Shown in pieces: positions 26,134 through 33,752 of a stretch of DNA of 35,487 nucleotides (positions are counted from its first letter, which is position 1; each line of letters begins with the position of its first letter). Source of the DNA: Gammaproteobacteria bacterium (GTDB taxonomy: Bacteria; Pseudomonadota; Gammaproteobacteria; Xanthomonadales; Wenzhouxiangellaceae). Below the pieces are notes generated by a model. It had not been told where the DNA came from, made no database searches, and saw only the letters and a list, made by a program, of their open reading frames with translations. The stretch lies in the NCBI GenBank assembly GCA_003565625.1, contig PXBD01000039.1, positions 1-35,487 on the forward strand, in the 5' to 3' direction. A program made the translations under genes and the position numbers.

Positions 26134-27633
26134 TTAAGCAGGAGCGGCCAGCGGTGCTTCCGGTCGGCCGCGACGATTTTCCAGTTTGGCCCTGACTGCA
26201 TAGGCCGTATCTTCCGTGATCGGGAAGCGGGCAATGGCCCAGATTGCCAGCAGCGAGGCGAGGGCCGGCAGGAAGGCGTCAAAGGCCCGCATCGCCTGGA
26301 TAGTGCCGGCAGCTTGCGCCCCGCCGAGGTCTACATCAAAGCCGGTTGCGTTGAGCAGGAAACCACCGGCGGCAATGGCCGCAGCCATGCCCAGCTTGAC
26401 CACCCACCAGAAAATCGAGCCGTACATGCCTTCGCGCCGCTCGTGGGTGTTCAATTCGTCAGCATCAACAACATCGGCAATCATCGACGGCATCAGGGTG
26501 AACAGGCCACCCAGCCCGAACGCAATCAGCGGCGCCGGCAACAGAACCAGCCACGGGTTGTCGGGCGTATAGCAGAACCACTTGAGGGTATAGCCGACCG
26601 CCGACAGGCCGATGGCGATGAAAAACGCGCGCCGCTTGCCCAGCCGGGTGCCCATCCAGGTCACCAGGACGATCACGCCAAAAGTGCACAGCGACTGCAG
26701 GGTGCCCGCGTAACCGGCGAACCGCGCCCCTTCGACCGTATCGCCGCCAAACACGTAGTAGATGATGACGTAAAACTGGAAGGCAGCGACCATGATGAAG
26801 CCGTTGAACACCAGGAAGGTGGCAATACACAGCTTCAGGAACGGCTTCGAGCGCAGCGTGGTCAGGAAGCCGGCGAAGAAATCCCTGAGATTGCGCGCCA
26901 CGATGGCGACCATGCTGCGCGACGGGTCCCGTTCGCCCTCGTTGGCCTTGGCCGCAATCTCCTGGAATCGTTCGCGCAAAAAGATGGCGGGAAGAATGCC
27001 GACACCGATGGTAATCAGGCCAATAATGATGGCCAGTCCCGCCGCCCCCTCGGCCATGCCGTCGAACCAGCCCTCGTGCTGCATGATCAGCAGGAACCAG
27101 GGCACAACCAGATACACCGACTGGCCGATGAAATTCTGCACGCCCATCAGCCGGGTGCGCTCATGGTAGTCCGGCGTCAGCTCATAACCCAGCGCGACCC
27201 ACGGCGTGGCAAAGATGGTGTAGCCGAGATAAAACAGGAATGAGCCGGCCAGGAAGTACCAGAAATACCAGCCCTCGGTCTTGCCGGGCGGCAGCTGCCA
27301 CAGCAGCATGAACATGACCCCGGCGAAAATGGCGCCGAAAAAGATGTACGGTCGCCGCCTGCCCCAGCGCGAACGGGTGTTGTCCGAGATGTAGCCCATC
27401 ACCGGGTCGGTGATGGCGTCAGTCAAGCGAGGCAGGGCACCCAGCAGCCCGACCAGGGCCGGGTTCATGCCGTAGGCAAGGTTGAGCACGATCATCATGC
27501 CGCCGATCGCGCCGGCCAGCAGATTGTTGACGAAGGCACCGGCACCGTAAAACAGCTTGTGCTGAAAAGGGATGCGATCTGCATCCGCGGTCTGGTGGCC
27601 GCTTAACCCCGTTTCGCGGTCATTCGAAGTCAT
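26134..27633 (-). CDS. GPH-family (MelB-like) sugar:cation symporter
   Basis: The protein is 499 residues when started at ATG 27633; the open frame extends upstream across the intergenic region and is discarded. It shows the glycoside-pentoside-hexuronide family pattern: QHKLFYGAGAFVNN at the start, LPRLTDAITDPVMGYISDNTRSRWGRRRPY in and after helix 2 (with the Asp residues that bind sugar and cation in MelB), YTIFATPWVALGYELTPDYHERTRL in helix 4, and GLGGLFTLMPSMIADVVD later. It has about 12 membrane segments. It should import glycosides, here probably beta-gluco-oligosaccharides cut later by the downstream cytoplasmic GH3. No strong Shine-Dalgarno is visible. The -35 box TTGACA overlaps operator site B. 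Confidence 0.9.
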   Translation of the reverse strand: MTSNDRETGLSGHQTADADRIPFQHKLFYGAGAFVNNLLAGAIGGMMIVLNLAYGMNPALVGLLGALPRLTDAITDPVMGYISDNTRSRWGRRRPYIFFGAIFAGVMFMLLWQLPPGKTEGWYFWYFLAGSFLFYLGYTIFATPWVALGYELTPDYHERTRLMGVQNFIGQSVYLVVPWFLLIMQHEGWFDGMAEGAAGLAIIIGLITIGVGILPAIFLRERFQEIAAKANEGERDPSRSMVAIVARNLRDFFAGFLTTLRSKPFLKLCIATFLVFNGFIMVAAFQFYVIIYYVFGGDTVEGARFAGYAGTLQSLCTFGVIVLVTWMGTRLGKRRAFFIAIGLSAVGYTLKWFCYTPDNPWLVLLPAPLIAFGLGGLFTLMPSMIADVVDADELNTHERREGMYGSIFWWVVKLGMAAAIAAGGFLLNATGFDVDLGGAQAAGTIQAMRAFDAFLPALASLLAIWAIARFPITEDTAYAVRAKLENRRGRPEAPLAAPA

Positions 27634-27666
27634 TTTGAAATTCGATCTTTCGTCGAAGTTCTGCCA

Positions 27667-27695
27667 ATCTTGAGGCACAATGATAGCGTTGTCAA
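27667..27695 (-). promoter_or_regulatory. candidate promoter of the GPH-GH3-GH17 operon
   Basis: On the minus strand a perfect TTGACA (27695-27690) is followed after 17 bases by CAAGAT (27672-27667), which matches the -10 consensus in only three of six bases. The start of transcription would be near 27660, about 27 bases before the ATG. The placement relative to the operator copies the receptor promoter. Confidence 0.45.
27681..27694. promoter_or_regulatory. LacI-type operator candidate, site B
   Basis: Read on the minus strand, TGACAACGCTATCA matches the perfect site A in 12 of 14 bases. It sits in the 80-base gap between the divergent GPH transporter and GH3 lipoprotein genes and begins at the second base of the GPH -35 box, so it could control both directions. 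Confidence 0.6.
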
Positions 27696-27713
27696 AGCCC
27701 GCGGTCGAATCCA

Positions 27714-29558
27714 TTGGAAAACCAGAACAAAACCCAGTTGCGCAATGCCCCGCCCTGGCTGCTGCTCGTTGCCGCCCTGAGCCTCTTGACGGCTTGCGCC
27801 CGCCCCGTGACTGAACCATCGCCCCAGCCAATGCCGCTTACAGAAGCCGACATTCCGACCATCATCGCCGGCATGACCCTGGCCGAAAAGGCCGGGCAGA
27901 TGGTCCAGGTCGACGTATCCACGGCCACCCCGGCCGAGGTCGGCGAGTTCGGCCTGGGCTCGGTCATCAAGACCGTTCCCGACGGCAAGCTGGGCACCAC
28001 CGATGCCTGGCGCAACCTGTTCGACAGCTACCAGCGCGAGGCGCTGGCCACCCGCACCGGCATCCCGATGCTGGCCGGCATCGATGCCGTCCATGGCCAT
28101 GCCTATTTCGACGGCCCGGCCGTCATCCTGCCGCACAACATCGGCATCGGCGCCACCCGCAACCCGGCGCTGGCGCGAGAGCTGGCCCGGATCACGGCCT
28201 GTGAACTCGCAGCCACCGGCATCCGCTGGACCTTTGCGCCTACCATCGCGGTGGCGCGCAACATTCGCTGGGGCCGCACCTACGAAGCCTTCGGTGAGGA
28301 TGTGGAATTGCAGGTGATGTTCGCAAGCCCCCTGGTCCAGGGTCTGCAGGGAACGGACCTGGCCGCGCCCGATGCCGTCGGTGCCACCGCCAAGCACTTC
28401 ATCGCTGAAGGAGCGACCGAAGACGGCATTGACCGCGGCGATGCGCTCATCACCGAGGAAGAGCTGCGCGCCATGCACCTGCCCGGTTTCATCGACGCCA
28501 TCGACCTGGGCGTGCCAGCCGTGATGGCCTCGTTCAGTTCGGTCAACGGCGAGCGGGTGCACGGATCACGAGCGCTGTTGACCGACCTGCTCAAAACCGA
28601 GCTGGGCTTCGACGGCGTTGTTCTGACCGACTGGGAAGGGATCGCCATGGGTGGTCTGACGATGAAGGAGGGGCTCGAGGCCGGGATCGATATGTTCATG
28701 CTGGTCGAATCCTGGCGGGAGGGCTTGCCCGAGATCATCCGCCTGGTCGAGGAAGGTGAAGTCCCGATGGCGCGCATCGATGATGCCGTCACCCGAATCC
28801 TGCGCATGAAGCTGCGCTTGGGGCTGTTCGAACGGCCGTTCAGTTCCGGGGTGTGCGCCGACGCGCTGGGATCCGAAGCCCACCGCGCGGTGGCACGCCA
28901 GGCCGTGCGCGAGTCCCTGGTGTTGTTGAAAAACGAAGACAACATCCTGCCGCTGTCGAAAGACCAGAGCGTGATCGTGGTGGGCACGCATGCCGACAAC
29001 GTCGCCTACCAAAGCGGCGGCTGGACCAAGAAATGGCAGGGCGCGCATGAAGATCTCTTCGGCAACCCTGCCCGGCCGGTCGAGGGGGCTACCAGCATCA
29101 TCGACGGGATCCGCAAACTGATCGGGGCCGATCGCGTGATCGATGCCGGCCGCGACGGCATCCGCGACGACGCCGATGTCGCCATCATCGTGGTCGGCGA
29201 GCAGCCCTATGCCGAGGGCATCGGCGACCGCCAGGCCGAGGAACTCGTGCTCACGCCTGAGCAACGCGCCCTGATCCGGGATTATCACGACCAGGGCACC
29301 CAGGTGATCACGGTACTGATCTCGGGCCGCCCGCTGCTGGTCAACGAGGAACTGGAGCGCTCGGCCGCTTTTGTCGCGGCATGGCTGCCCGGCTCGGAGG
29401 GGGACGGCATCGCCGAGGTCCTGTTCGGCGACCATGACTTCACTGGCCAACTCAGCTTCTCCTGGCCGCGCGAAGCCGCGCAGATCCCGATCAATGTCGG
29501 CGATACGGAATACGATCCGCTGTTCCCGTACGGATTCGGCCTGCGCTATGCACCATGA
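27714..29558 (+). CDS. GH3 glucosidase, lipoprotein
   Basis: This 614-residue protein has a lipoprotein signal: WLLLVAALSLLTAC, with Cys28 in the lipobox LTAC. The mature part is a two-domain GH3 enzyme: IIAGMTLAEKAGQMVQVD, AGIDAVHGHAYF, GIRWTFAPTIAVARNIRWGR, TAKHFIAEG, nucleophile Asp306 in GVVLTDWEGIAMGG, then the sandwich domain with IIVVGEQPYAEGIGDRQ, where the acid/base region of ExoP/barley-exoglucanase-like GH3 enzymes lies. There is no Fn3 domain. It probably trims glucan oligosaccharides at the outer membrane or in the periplasm. The frame has no ATG before the signal; TTG at 27714 is the best start, with TTG at 27738 an alternative, and neither has a clear ribosome-binding site. Its stop overlaps the next gene. 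Confidence 0.9.
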   Translation: MENQNKTQLRNAPPWLLLVAALSLLTACARPVTEPSPQPMPLTEADIPTIIAGMTLAEKAGQMVQVDVSTATPAEVGEFGLGSVIKTVPDGKLGTTDAWRNLFDSYQREALATRTGIPMLAGIDAVHGHAYFDGPAVILPHNIGIGATRNPALARELARITACELAATGIRWTFAPTIAVARNIRWGRTYEAFGEDVELQVMFASPLVQGLQGTDLAAPDAVGATAKHFIAEGATEDGIDRGDALITEEELRAMHLPGFIDAIDLGVPAVMASFSSVNGERVHGSRALLTDLLKTELGFDGVVLTDWEGIAMGGLTMKEGLEAGIDMFMLVESWREGLPEIIRLVEEGEVPMARIDDAVTRILRMKLRLGLFERPFSSGVCADALGSEAHRAVARQAVRESLVLLKNEDNILPLSKDQSVIVVGTHADNVAYQSGGWTKKWQGAHEDLFGNPARPVEGATSIIDGIRKLIGADRVIDAGRDGIRDDADVAIIVVGEQPYAEGIGDRQAEELVLTPEQRALIRDYHDQGTQVITVLISGRPLLVNEELERSAAFVAAWLPGSEGDGIAEVLFGDHDFTGQLSFSWPREAAQIPINVGDTEYDPLFPYGFGLRYAP

Positions 29559-30574
29559 AGAAGGGCCCGACCACCACTTCTTCCAGAATCTGGAATTGGG
29601 GGATTGTCGGCCCGGGCCGGATGGCCGAAAAATTCGCCAGCGACCTCAAGCTGCTTCCCGACGCGCGCATCCATGCTGTCGCCTCCCGCTCGCTCGAACG
29701 CGCAGCGGCTTTTGCACGCCGGCATGATGCCGAACACGTCTACGGCTGCCACGAGGAGATTGCCCAATGCCCGAACCTGGACGTGGTCTACATCGCTACG
29801 CCCCACGTCTTGCATCACGCCAACACCCTGCACTGCCTGAGAAACGGCACTGCCGTGCTGTGCGAGAAGCCTTGGGCCATGAATGCCAGGCAAGCGGCGG
29901 AGATGGTGACTGCCGCCAGAGACCACCAGGTCTTCCTGATGGAAGCCCTGTGGACCCGTTTCCTGCCCACGATCACCACAGCCATGACCTTAATCGAGCA
30001 AGGCAGCATCGGTGATCTTTTGTCGGTCAAGGCCGACTTTGGATTCCCCGCGAACCCGGACACCAAGCATCGTCTTTTCGATCCGGCCCTGGGCGGCGGC
30101 GCGCTACTCGATATCGGGATCTACCCGGTGTTCCTGGCTTTACTCTTGCTGGGCCGTCCAACCGAGATTCATGCTGCAGCACAACTGGGACATACCGGCG
30201 TCGACGAAGAAATTGGCGTGGTGTTTAGCTATCCAAACGGAAGGCTGGCGCATCTGCAGGCCAGCATTCGAAGTCGCACCCGAACAGAAGCGTTCATCTA
30301 TGGCTCGACCGGCACCCTGCACATCCACACGCCCTGGCATGGGCCTTCGGCCATGAGCTTGCTGCGCGAGGGCGAACCCTTGCAGGCCTTCCACTTCGAC
30401 TACAAGGGTGAAGGCTATTACCTTGAAGCCGCCCATGTCATGGATTGCCTCGATCGACAACAGAAAGAAAGCGAGCTGCTCCCTCTGGATTTCAGCCTGC
30501 AACTGAGCGGTTTGCTGGACGCCATTCGTCAGGCAGCAGGCATCCGCTACCCCGGCATCGACCACAGCACTTGA
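29555..30574 (+). CDS. Gfo/Idh/MocA-family oxidoreductase
   Basis: The 339-residue protein begins at the ATG overlapping the GH3 stop (ATGA), so the two are co-translated. The N-terminal Rossmann domain has WGIVGPGRMAEKFASDL for NAD(P) binding and the family motif CEKPWAMN with Lys105; the C-terminal domain has GGGALLDIGIYPV (Asp186, Tyr190 region), the usual catalytic site. It most resembles dihydrodiol dehydrogenase/D-xylose-NADP dehydrogenase-like members, so oxidation of a sugar or reduction of a ketosugar is plausible. Coupling to a glucosidase gene suggests it acts on a product of that enzyme, but glucose itself is not established as substrate. It is predicted cytoplasmic, whereas its partner is exported. 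Confidence 0.88.
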   Translation: MKKGPTTTSSRIWNWGIVGPGRMAEKFASDLKLLPDARIHAVASRSLERAAAFARRHDAEHVYGCHEEIAQCPNLDVVYIATPHVLHHANTLHCLRNGTAVLCEKPWAMNARQAAEMVTAARDHQVFLMEALWTRFLPTITTAMTLIEQGSIGDLLSVKADFGFPANPDTKHRLFDPALGGGALLDIGIYPVFLALLLLGRPTEIHAAAQLGHTGVDEEIGVVFSYPNGRLAHLQASIRSRTRTEAFIYGSTGTLHIHTPWHGPSAMSLLREGEPLQAFHFDYKGEGYYLEAAHVMDCLDRQQKESELLPLDFSLQLSGLLDAIRQAAGIRYPGIDHST

Positions 30575-30653
30575 ACCAAACCCATCAGCGGTGGTGTTTC
30601 CGCAGTTGTCTGTTTGAGCAAACCGAATGGCAGCAAGGAGATCGCAAAGCACT

Positions 30654-31162
30654 TCAGGCGTTCGGGTCTTTGCCGTCCACAGCACCGCGCCGAGTTTCGG
30701 CACGATCATTCCCGAAACGCGGCTCGATATCGCGCCAGGCGGCAACCAGCAACGCAAGTGTGGCCAGGTGGAAAAGGCCCGAGGCCGGTAGCACCGCGTT
30801 CAGCTGCCAGATCAGACCGTTGCCAGCGCCAGCGTGCAGACGCCGCCGATGTATACGGACCGGAGACCCAACGTGGCCGGACGGCCGAGCCGCCACCACA
30901 CGACCGCAAAGGCCAGAGCCGCCAGTAAGAATTTCAGCGTGCCCATGCCGCGCAGCAGCCGGAACAGTTCCGGGTCCTGGGCCCAGTGGGCGGCGGGTGC
31001 GAGGAGAGCAAGCGGAGTGGTCAACAGCAGGCCGCTAGCGATCAGCAGCAAAACGCGCGCACGGCTCAGAGTCGCCACCCGCGCCACAGCGGGGACGATG
31101 GGGCTCACGCGCTCGTGCTCGCGCATTGGCGTTGCAAACAGACTGAACGGCAAGAGCTTCAT
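30654..31162 (-). pseudogene. small four-helix membrane protein, frameshifted
   Basis: A frame from ATG 31162 encodes 116 residues with three hydrophobic stretches (ARVLLLIASGLLLTTPLALL; GTLKFLLAALAFAVVWW; YIGGVCTLALATV) and ends at TGA 30814-30812. The next frame continues the same protein without interruption (LIWQLNAVLPASGLFHLATL ... AWRDIEPRF) to a stop at 30656-30654. Joining them needs a one- or two-base shift at about 30810-30818 and gives a protein of about 168 residues with four membrane helices. I do not recognise the family. Either the gene is inactivated or the sequence has an indel error. It lies downstream of the Gfo/Idh gene on the opposite strand. Confidence 0.6.
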
Positions 31163-31215
31163 GGCGCCGATGATAGCAGCGCTTCAGCGAATCTCACAGC
31201 GCGGATCAAGACAAC

Positions 31216-32304
31216 TCAGCCCTGACCACCGCTGAAGCTGGCTCGACTGACGATCAGCGGATCGGTTGGCCCGATATTGCCGATCTCCCTGCCGGTGTAG
31301 TTCATGCTGTTGAGCAGGTAGCGCATGGCATTCAGGCGCGCCCGCTTCTTGCAGTCGGACTTAATCACGATCCACGGGCATTCGGAGTGGTCGGTGTGGA
31401 AAAACATCGACTCCTTGGCCTGGGTGTACTCGTCCCACTTGTCCAGCGAGGCCAAGTCAATGGGGCTGAGCTTCCATTGCTTGAGCGGATGGATCTTGCG
31501 CTCGCGGAAGCGCCGGCGCTGCTCTTCCCGGCTGACCGAAAACCAGAACTTGATCACTTGGATACCACTGGCCACCAGGTGGCGCTCCATCTCCGGAGCC
31601 TGGCGCATGAACATCTCGTATTCATCGTCGGCGCAGAACCCCATCACCCGCTCGACACCGGCGCGGTTATACCAGGAGCGGTCGAACAACACGATCTCGC
31701 CGGAGCTTGGCATGTGCTGCAGGTAGCGCTGGAAATACCACTGGCCGCGCTCCAGGTCGGTCGGTTTCTCGAGGGCTACCACGCGCGCACCGCGCGGATT
31801 GAGATGCTCCATGAAACGCTTGATGGTCCCGCCCTTGCCGGCTGCATCACGGCCCTCGAACAGGATGACGATGCGCTGGCCGGTTTCCCTGACCCAGGCC
31901 TGCAGCTTGAGTAATTCCACCTGCAGCTTGTACTTGCGCCGCTCGTAGGTTTTGCGCGAGAGGCGGTTCTTGTAGGGATAAACGGCGGTGCGCCAATCCT
32001 TGACCAGTTCTTCGTCGCGACTGACCGGCAGGCGATCAAGGTCCGGCCAGCGCAGCAGTGCCATACGCAGAGCCGCGGCATCGTCCGGAGAAGCGCCCTC
32101 GAGGATCGCTTCAACCGTCTTCAAGGCCTCTTCATAGCCCGCCGGCTGCGGCTCGGAACGCTTGAGGATATCAGTGACCGCCGCACCCTTGGCGTCCTGG
32201 GCTTCGTTGGTCTGCTGCAGGGTGGTGTAGGCTTCCACGGTTCGGTAGGTCTGATCACTGGCATCATCAGTCGCGGCGCGCGTTACTCGGGTGTCGTTAC
32301 TCAT
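31216..32304 (-). CDS. ppk2: polyphosphate kinase 2
   Basis: The 362-residue protein starts at ATG 32304 with GGAG eight bases upstream. The PPK2 core is complete: Walker A FEGRDAAGKGGT (about residues 149-160), RGARVVALEKPTDLERGQWY, Walker B IVLFDRSWYNRAG (Asp208), the lid region FSVSREEQRRRFRERKIHPL and KWDEYTQAKESMF. The N-terminal 100 residues are a charged, poorly conserved extension, as in several longer members. It transfers phosphate between polyphosphate and nucleoside diphosphates (GDP or ADP); a single kinase core is present, which fits class I. It is predicted cytoplasmic. It lies 64 bases downstream of the tRNA-Ala gene on the same strand. Confidence 0.95.
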   Translation of the reverse strand: MSNDTRVTRAATDDASDQTYRTVEAYTTLQQTNEAQDAKGAAVTDILKRSEPQPAGYEEALKTVEAILEGASPDDAAALRMALLRWPDLDRLPVSRDEELVKDWRTAVYPYKNRLSRKTYERRKYKLQVELLKLQAWVRETGQRIVILFEGRDAAGKGGTIKRFMEHLNPRGARVVALEKPTDLERGQWYFQRYLQHMPSSGEIVLFDRSWYNRAGVERVMGFCADDEYEMFMRQAPEMERHLVASGIQVIKFWFSVSREEQRRRFRERKIHPLKQWKLSPIDLASLDKWDEYTQAKESMFFHTDHSECPWIVIKSDCKKRARLNAMRYLLNSMNYTGREIGNIGPTDPLIVSRASFSGGQG

Positions 32305-32368
32305 GCTGTGGTCTCCGGCCAACCAGAGCAGCTGCCATGGCGACAGCACCGCGCTGGCTTATGGTGAG

Positions 32369-32444
32369 TGGTGGAGCCGAGGGGGATCGAACTCCCGACC
32401 TCTGCATTGCGAACGCAGCGCTCTCCCAGCTGAGCTACAGCCCC
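32369..32444 (-). tRNA. tRNA-Ala(CGC)
   Basis: On the minus strand the 76-base sequence starts GGGGCTGTAGCTCAG and folds as a cloverleaf: acceptor GGGGCTG paired with CGGCTCC, D arm with AGCTGGGAGAGC, anticodon stem CTGCG/TGCAG around loop TTCGCAA (anticodon CGC, reading GCG), and T arm GGGAGTTCGATCCCC. The 3' CCA is encoded (32371-32369). Confidence 0.95.
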
Positions 32445-32454
32445 AAGACTTCGA

Positions 32455-32460
32455 ATTTTA
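32455..32460 (-). promoter_or_regulatory. candidate -10 box of the tRNA-Ala gene
   Basis: TAAAAT on the minus strand matches the -10 consensus in five of six bases and lies ten bases ahead of the mature tRNA 5' end. No good -35 box was found at the expected distance. Confidence 0.35.
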
Positions 32461-32519
32461 GCAGAACCGCAGTCCTTTCAGACCCGCCATTATCGACGTC
32501 AAACCTCTTGATTGCGGGG

Positions 32520-33587
32520 TTAATAGTTCGAACTCGCATCGAAAACGCCAACGCCGAGTTCGGCGGCGATGTAGCGAATGGCGTTCATGGCTCGAACACT
32601 GTTGCCAGCCTCATTCAGGCGCGGCGAGAAGGCGGCAATTGAAAACTGGCCCGGAACAACGGCGACGATGCCGCCGCCGACGCCGGTCTTGGCCGGCAGG
32701 CCGGCCGTAAACATCCACATTCCGGATTCGTCATAGAAGCCGGCGGTTGCCATGACCGCCAACAAGGCAGGCACATGGGCTGCCGGCATGACCTCTTGCC
32801 CGGTCAGTGGATTGACCCCCAGATTGGCCAGGGTCGCACCCATGACGGCCAGGTCCCTCGCATTGACTCCAATGGAGCACTGCCGCGTGTAGACCCGCAA
32901 GGCCGCTTCAGGATCGCTGTACAAACGATCCCAGTTGTAGAGCAGGTTGGCGATGCCGCGATTGCCGAAAGCGGTTTCGTATTCAGACGCGAAGACGTCT
33001 TCCAGAACGGTGAGTGACCGACCGGAAAAATGGCTAATGTTGGCGTGGATTTTTTCCCAGCGCTGAGCTTCCGAATCAGCCTGGATCAGGCTGACCGCAG
33101 CAATGGCACCGGCATTGACCAGGGGATTACGCGAGTCCTCATGAATGGCCAGCGCCAGTTTTGAATTGAATGGCAGGCCGGTGGCCTCGACCCCGATCTT
33201 GTCGCGCAGCACTTCCGGGCCCTGTTCGGTCAGAATCAGCGCCGCGGTAAAGGGCTTGGAGACCGACTGGATGGAAAACTCGAAATCAACGTCACCCGCC
33301 GCGTGGATATCACCATCGCGAGTAACGATCACCACACCGAACAGATCACTGGGCACTTCGGTCAGAATCGGGATGTAGCTTGCGTTCTCTCCATCACGCA
33401 AGTCCTTGTATCTGGCATGGGCCGCTTCGACCACCGACTGGAAATCAGTCGCAGTGGCTAGGGCTGAACGGTCGACAGGACCGGGCCGCTGCGAGTCCAA
33501 ATCGATCGAATCACGCGCATGCGCACATCCTGCGATCCACAGTGCGACTGCCGCCATGGCCAATAGTGTCTTGCGCTCGCTGAACAT
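32520..33587 (-). CDS. glsA: glutaminase with lipoprotein signal
   Basis: The 355-residue protein is a serine-dependent beta-lactamase-fold glutaminase: FSIQSVSKPF holds the catalytic Ser-x-x-Lys, followed by NPLVNAGAIAAVSL, FGNRGIANLLYN, YTRQCSIGVNARDLAVMGAT and the terminal loop GLPAKTGVGGGIVAVVPG. It converts glutamine to glutamate and ammonia. Most family members are cytoplasmic and about 310 residues long. This one has an added N-terminus with a hydrophobic stretch and lipobox (LLAMAAVALWIAGC), so it is probably a membrane-anchored lipoprotein in the periplasm. ATG 33587 was chosen because it begins the signal; a GGAG lies about 12 bases upstream. Confidence 0.92.
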   Translation of the reverse strand: MFSERKTLLAMAAVALWIAGCAHARDSIDLDSQRPGPVDRSALATATDFQSVVEAAHARYKDLRDGENASYIPILTEVPSDLFGVVIVTRDGDIHAAGDVDFEFSIQSVSKPFTAALILTEQGPEVLRDKIGVEATGLPFNSKLALAIHEDSRNPLVNAGAIAAVSLIQADSEAQRWEKIHANISHFSGRSLTVLEDVFASEYETAFGNRGIANLLYNWDRLYSDPEAALRVYTRQCSIGVNARDLAVMGATLANLGVNPLTGQEVMPAAHVPALLAVMATAGFYDESGMWMFTAGLPAKTGVGGGIVAVVPGQFSIAAFSPRLNEAGNSVRAMNAIRYIAAELGVGVFDASSNY

Positions 33588-33752
33588 CGCGTCTTTGTCT
33601 CCCTGTCGAATTAGAGATTTATGCCACAAGTTCGGCAGCGTAGGCCAGGCTCGATCCTGCCAGCGCCATGATCACTACACCAAGCAAGGTGCAACGCCGA
33701 ATGGATTCCGAATACACTGAAATTACCGCTTGTCAATCGCCAAGGATTACCG

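Noticed and set aside
24523..27243. 906-codon plus-strand open frame across the GH3 and GPH genes
   Set aside because: It is antisense to two strongly supported genes and its composition (rich in Gln, Arg, His, Gly, Asp) is typical of an antisense frame in high-GC DNA.
30445..31038. 197-codon plus-strand frame after the Gfo/Idh gene
   Set aside because: It overlaps the oxidoreductase in another frame and the frameshifted membrane gene; it is low-complexity Arg/Pro/Ser-rich with no motif.
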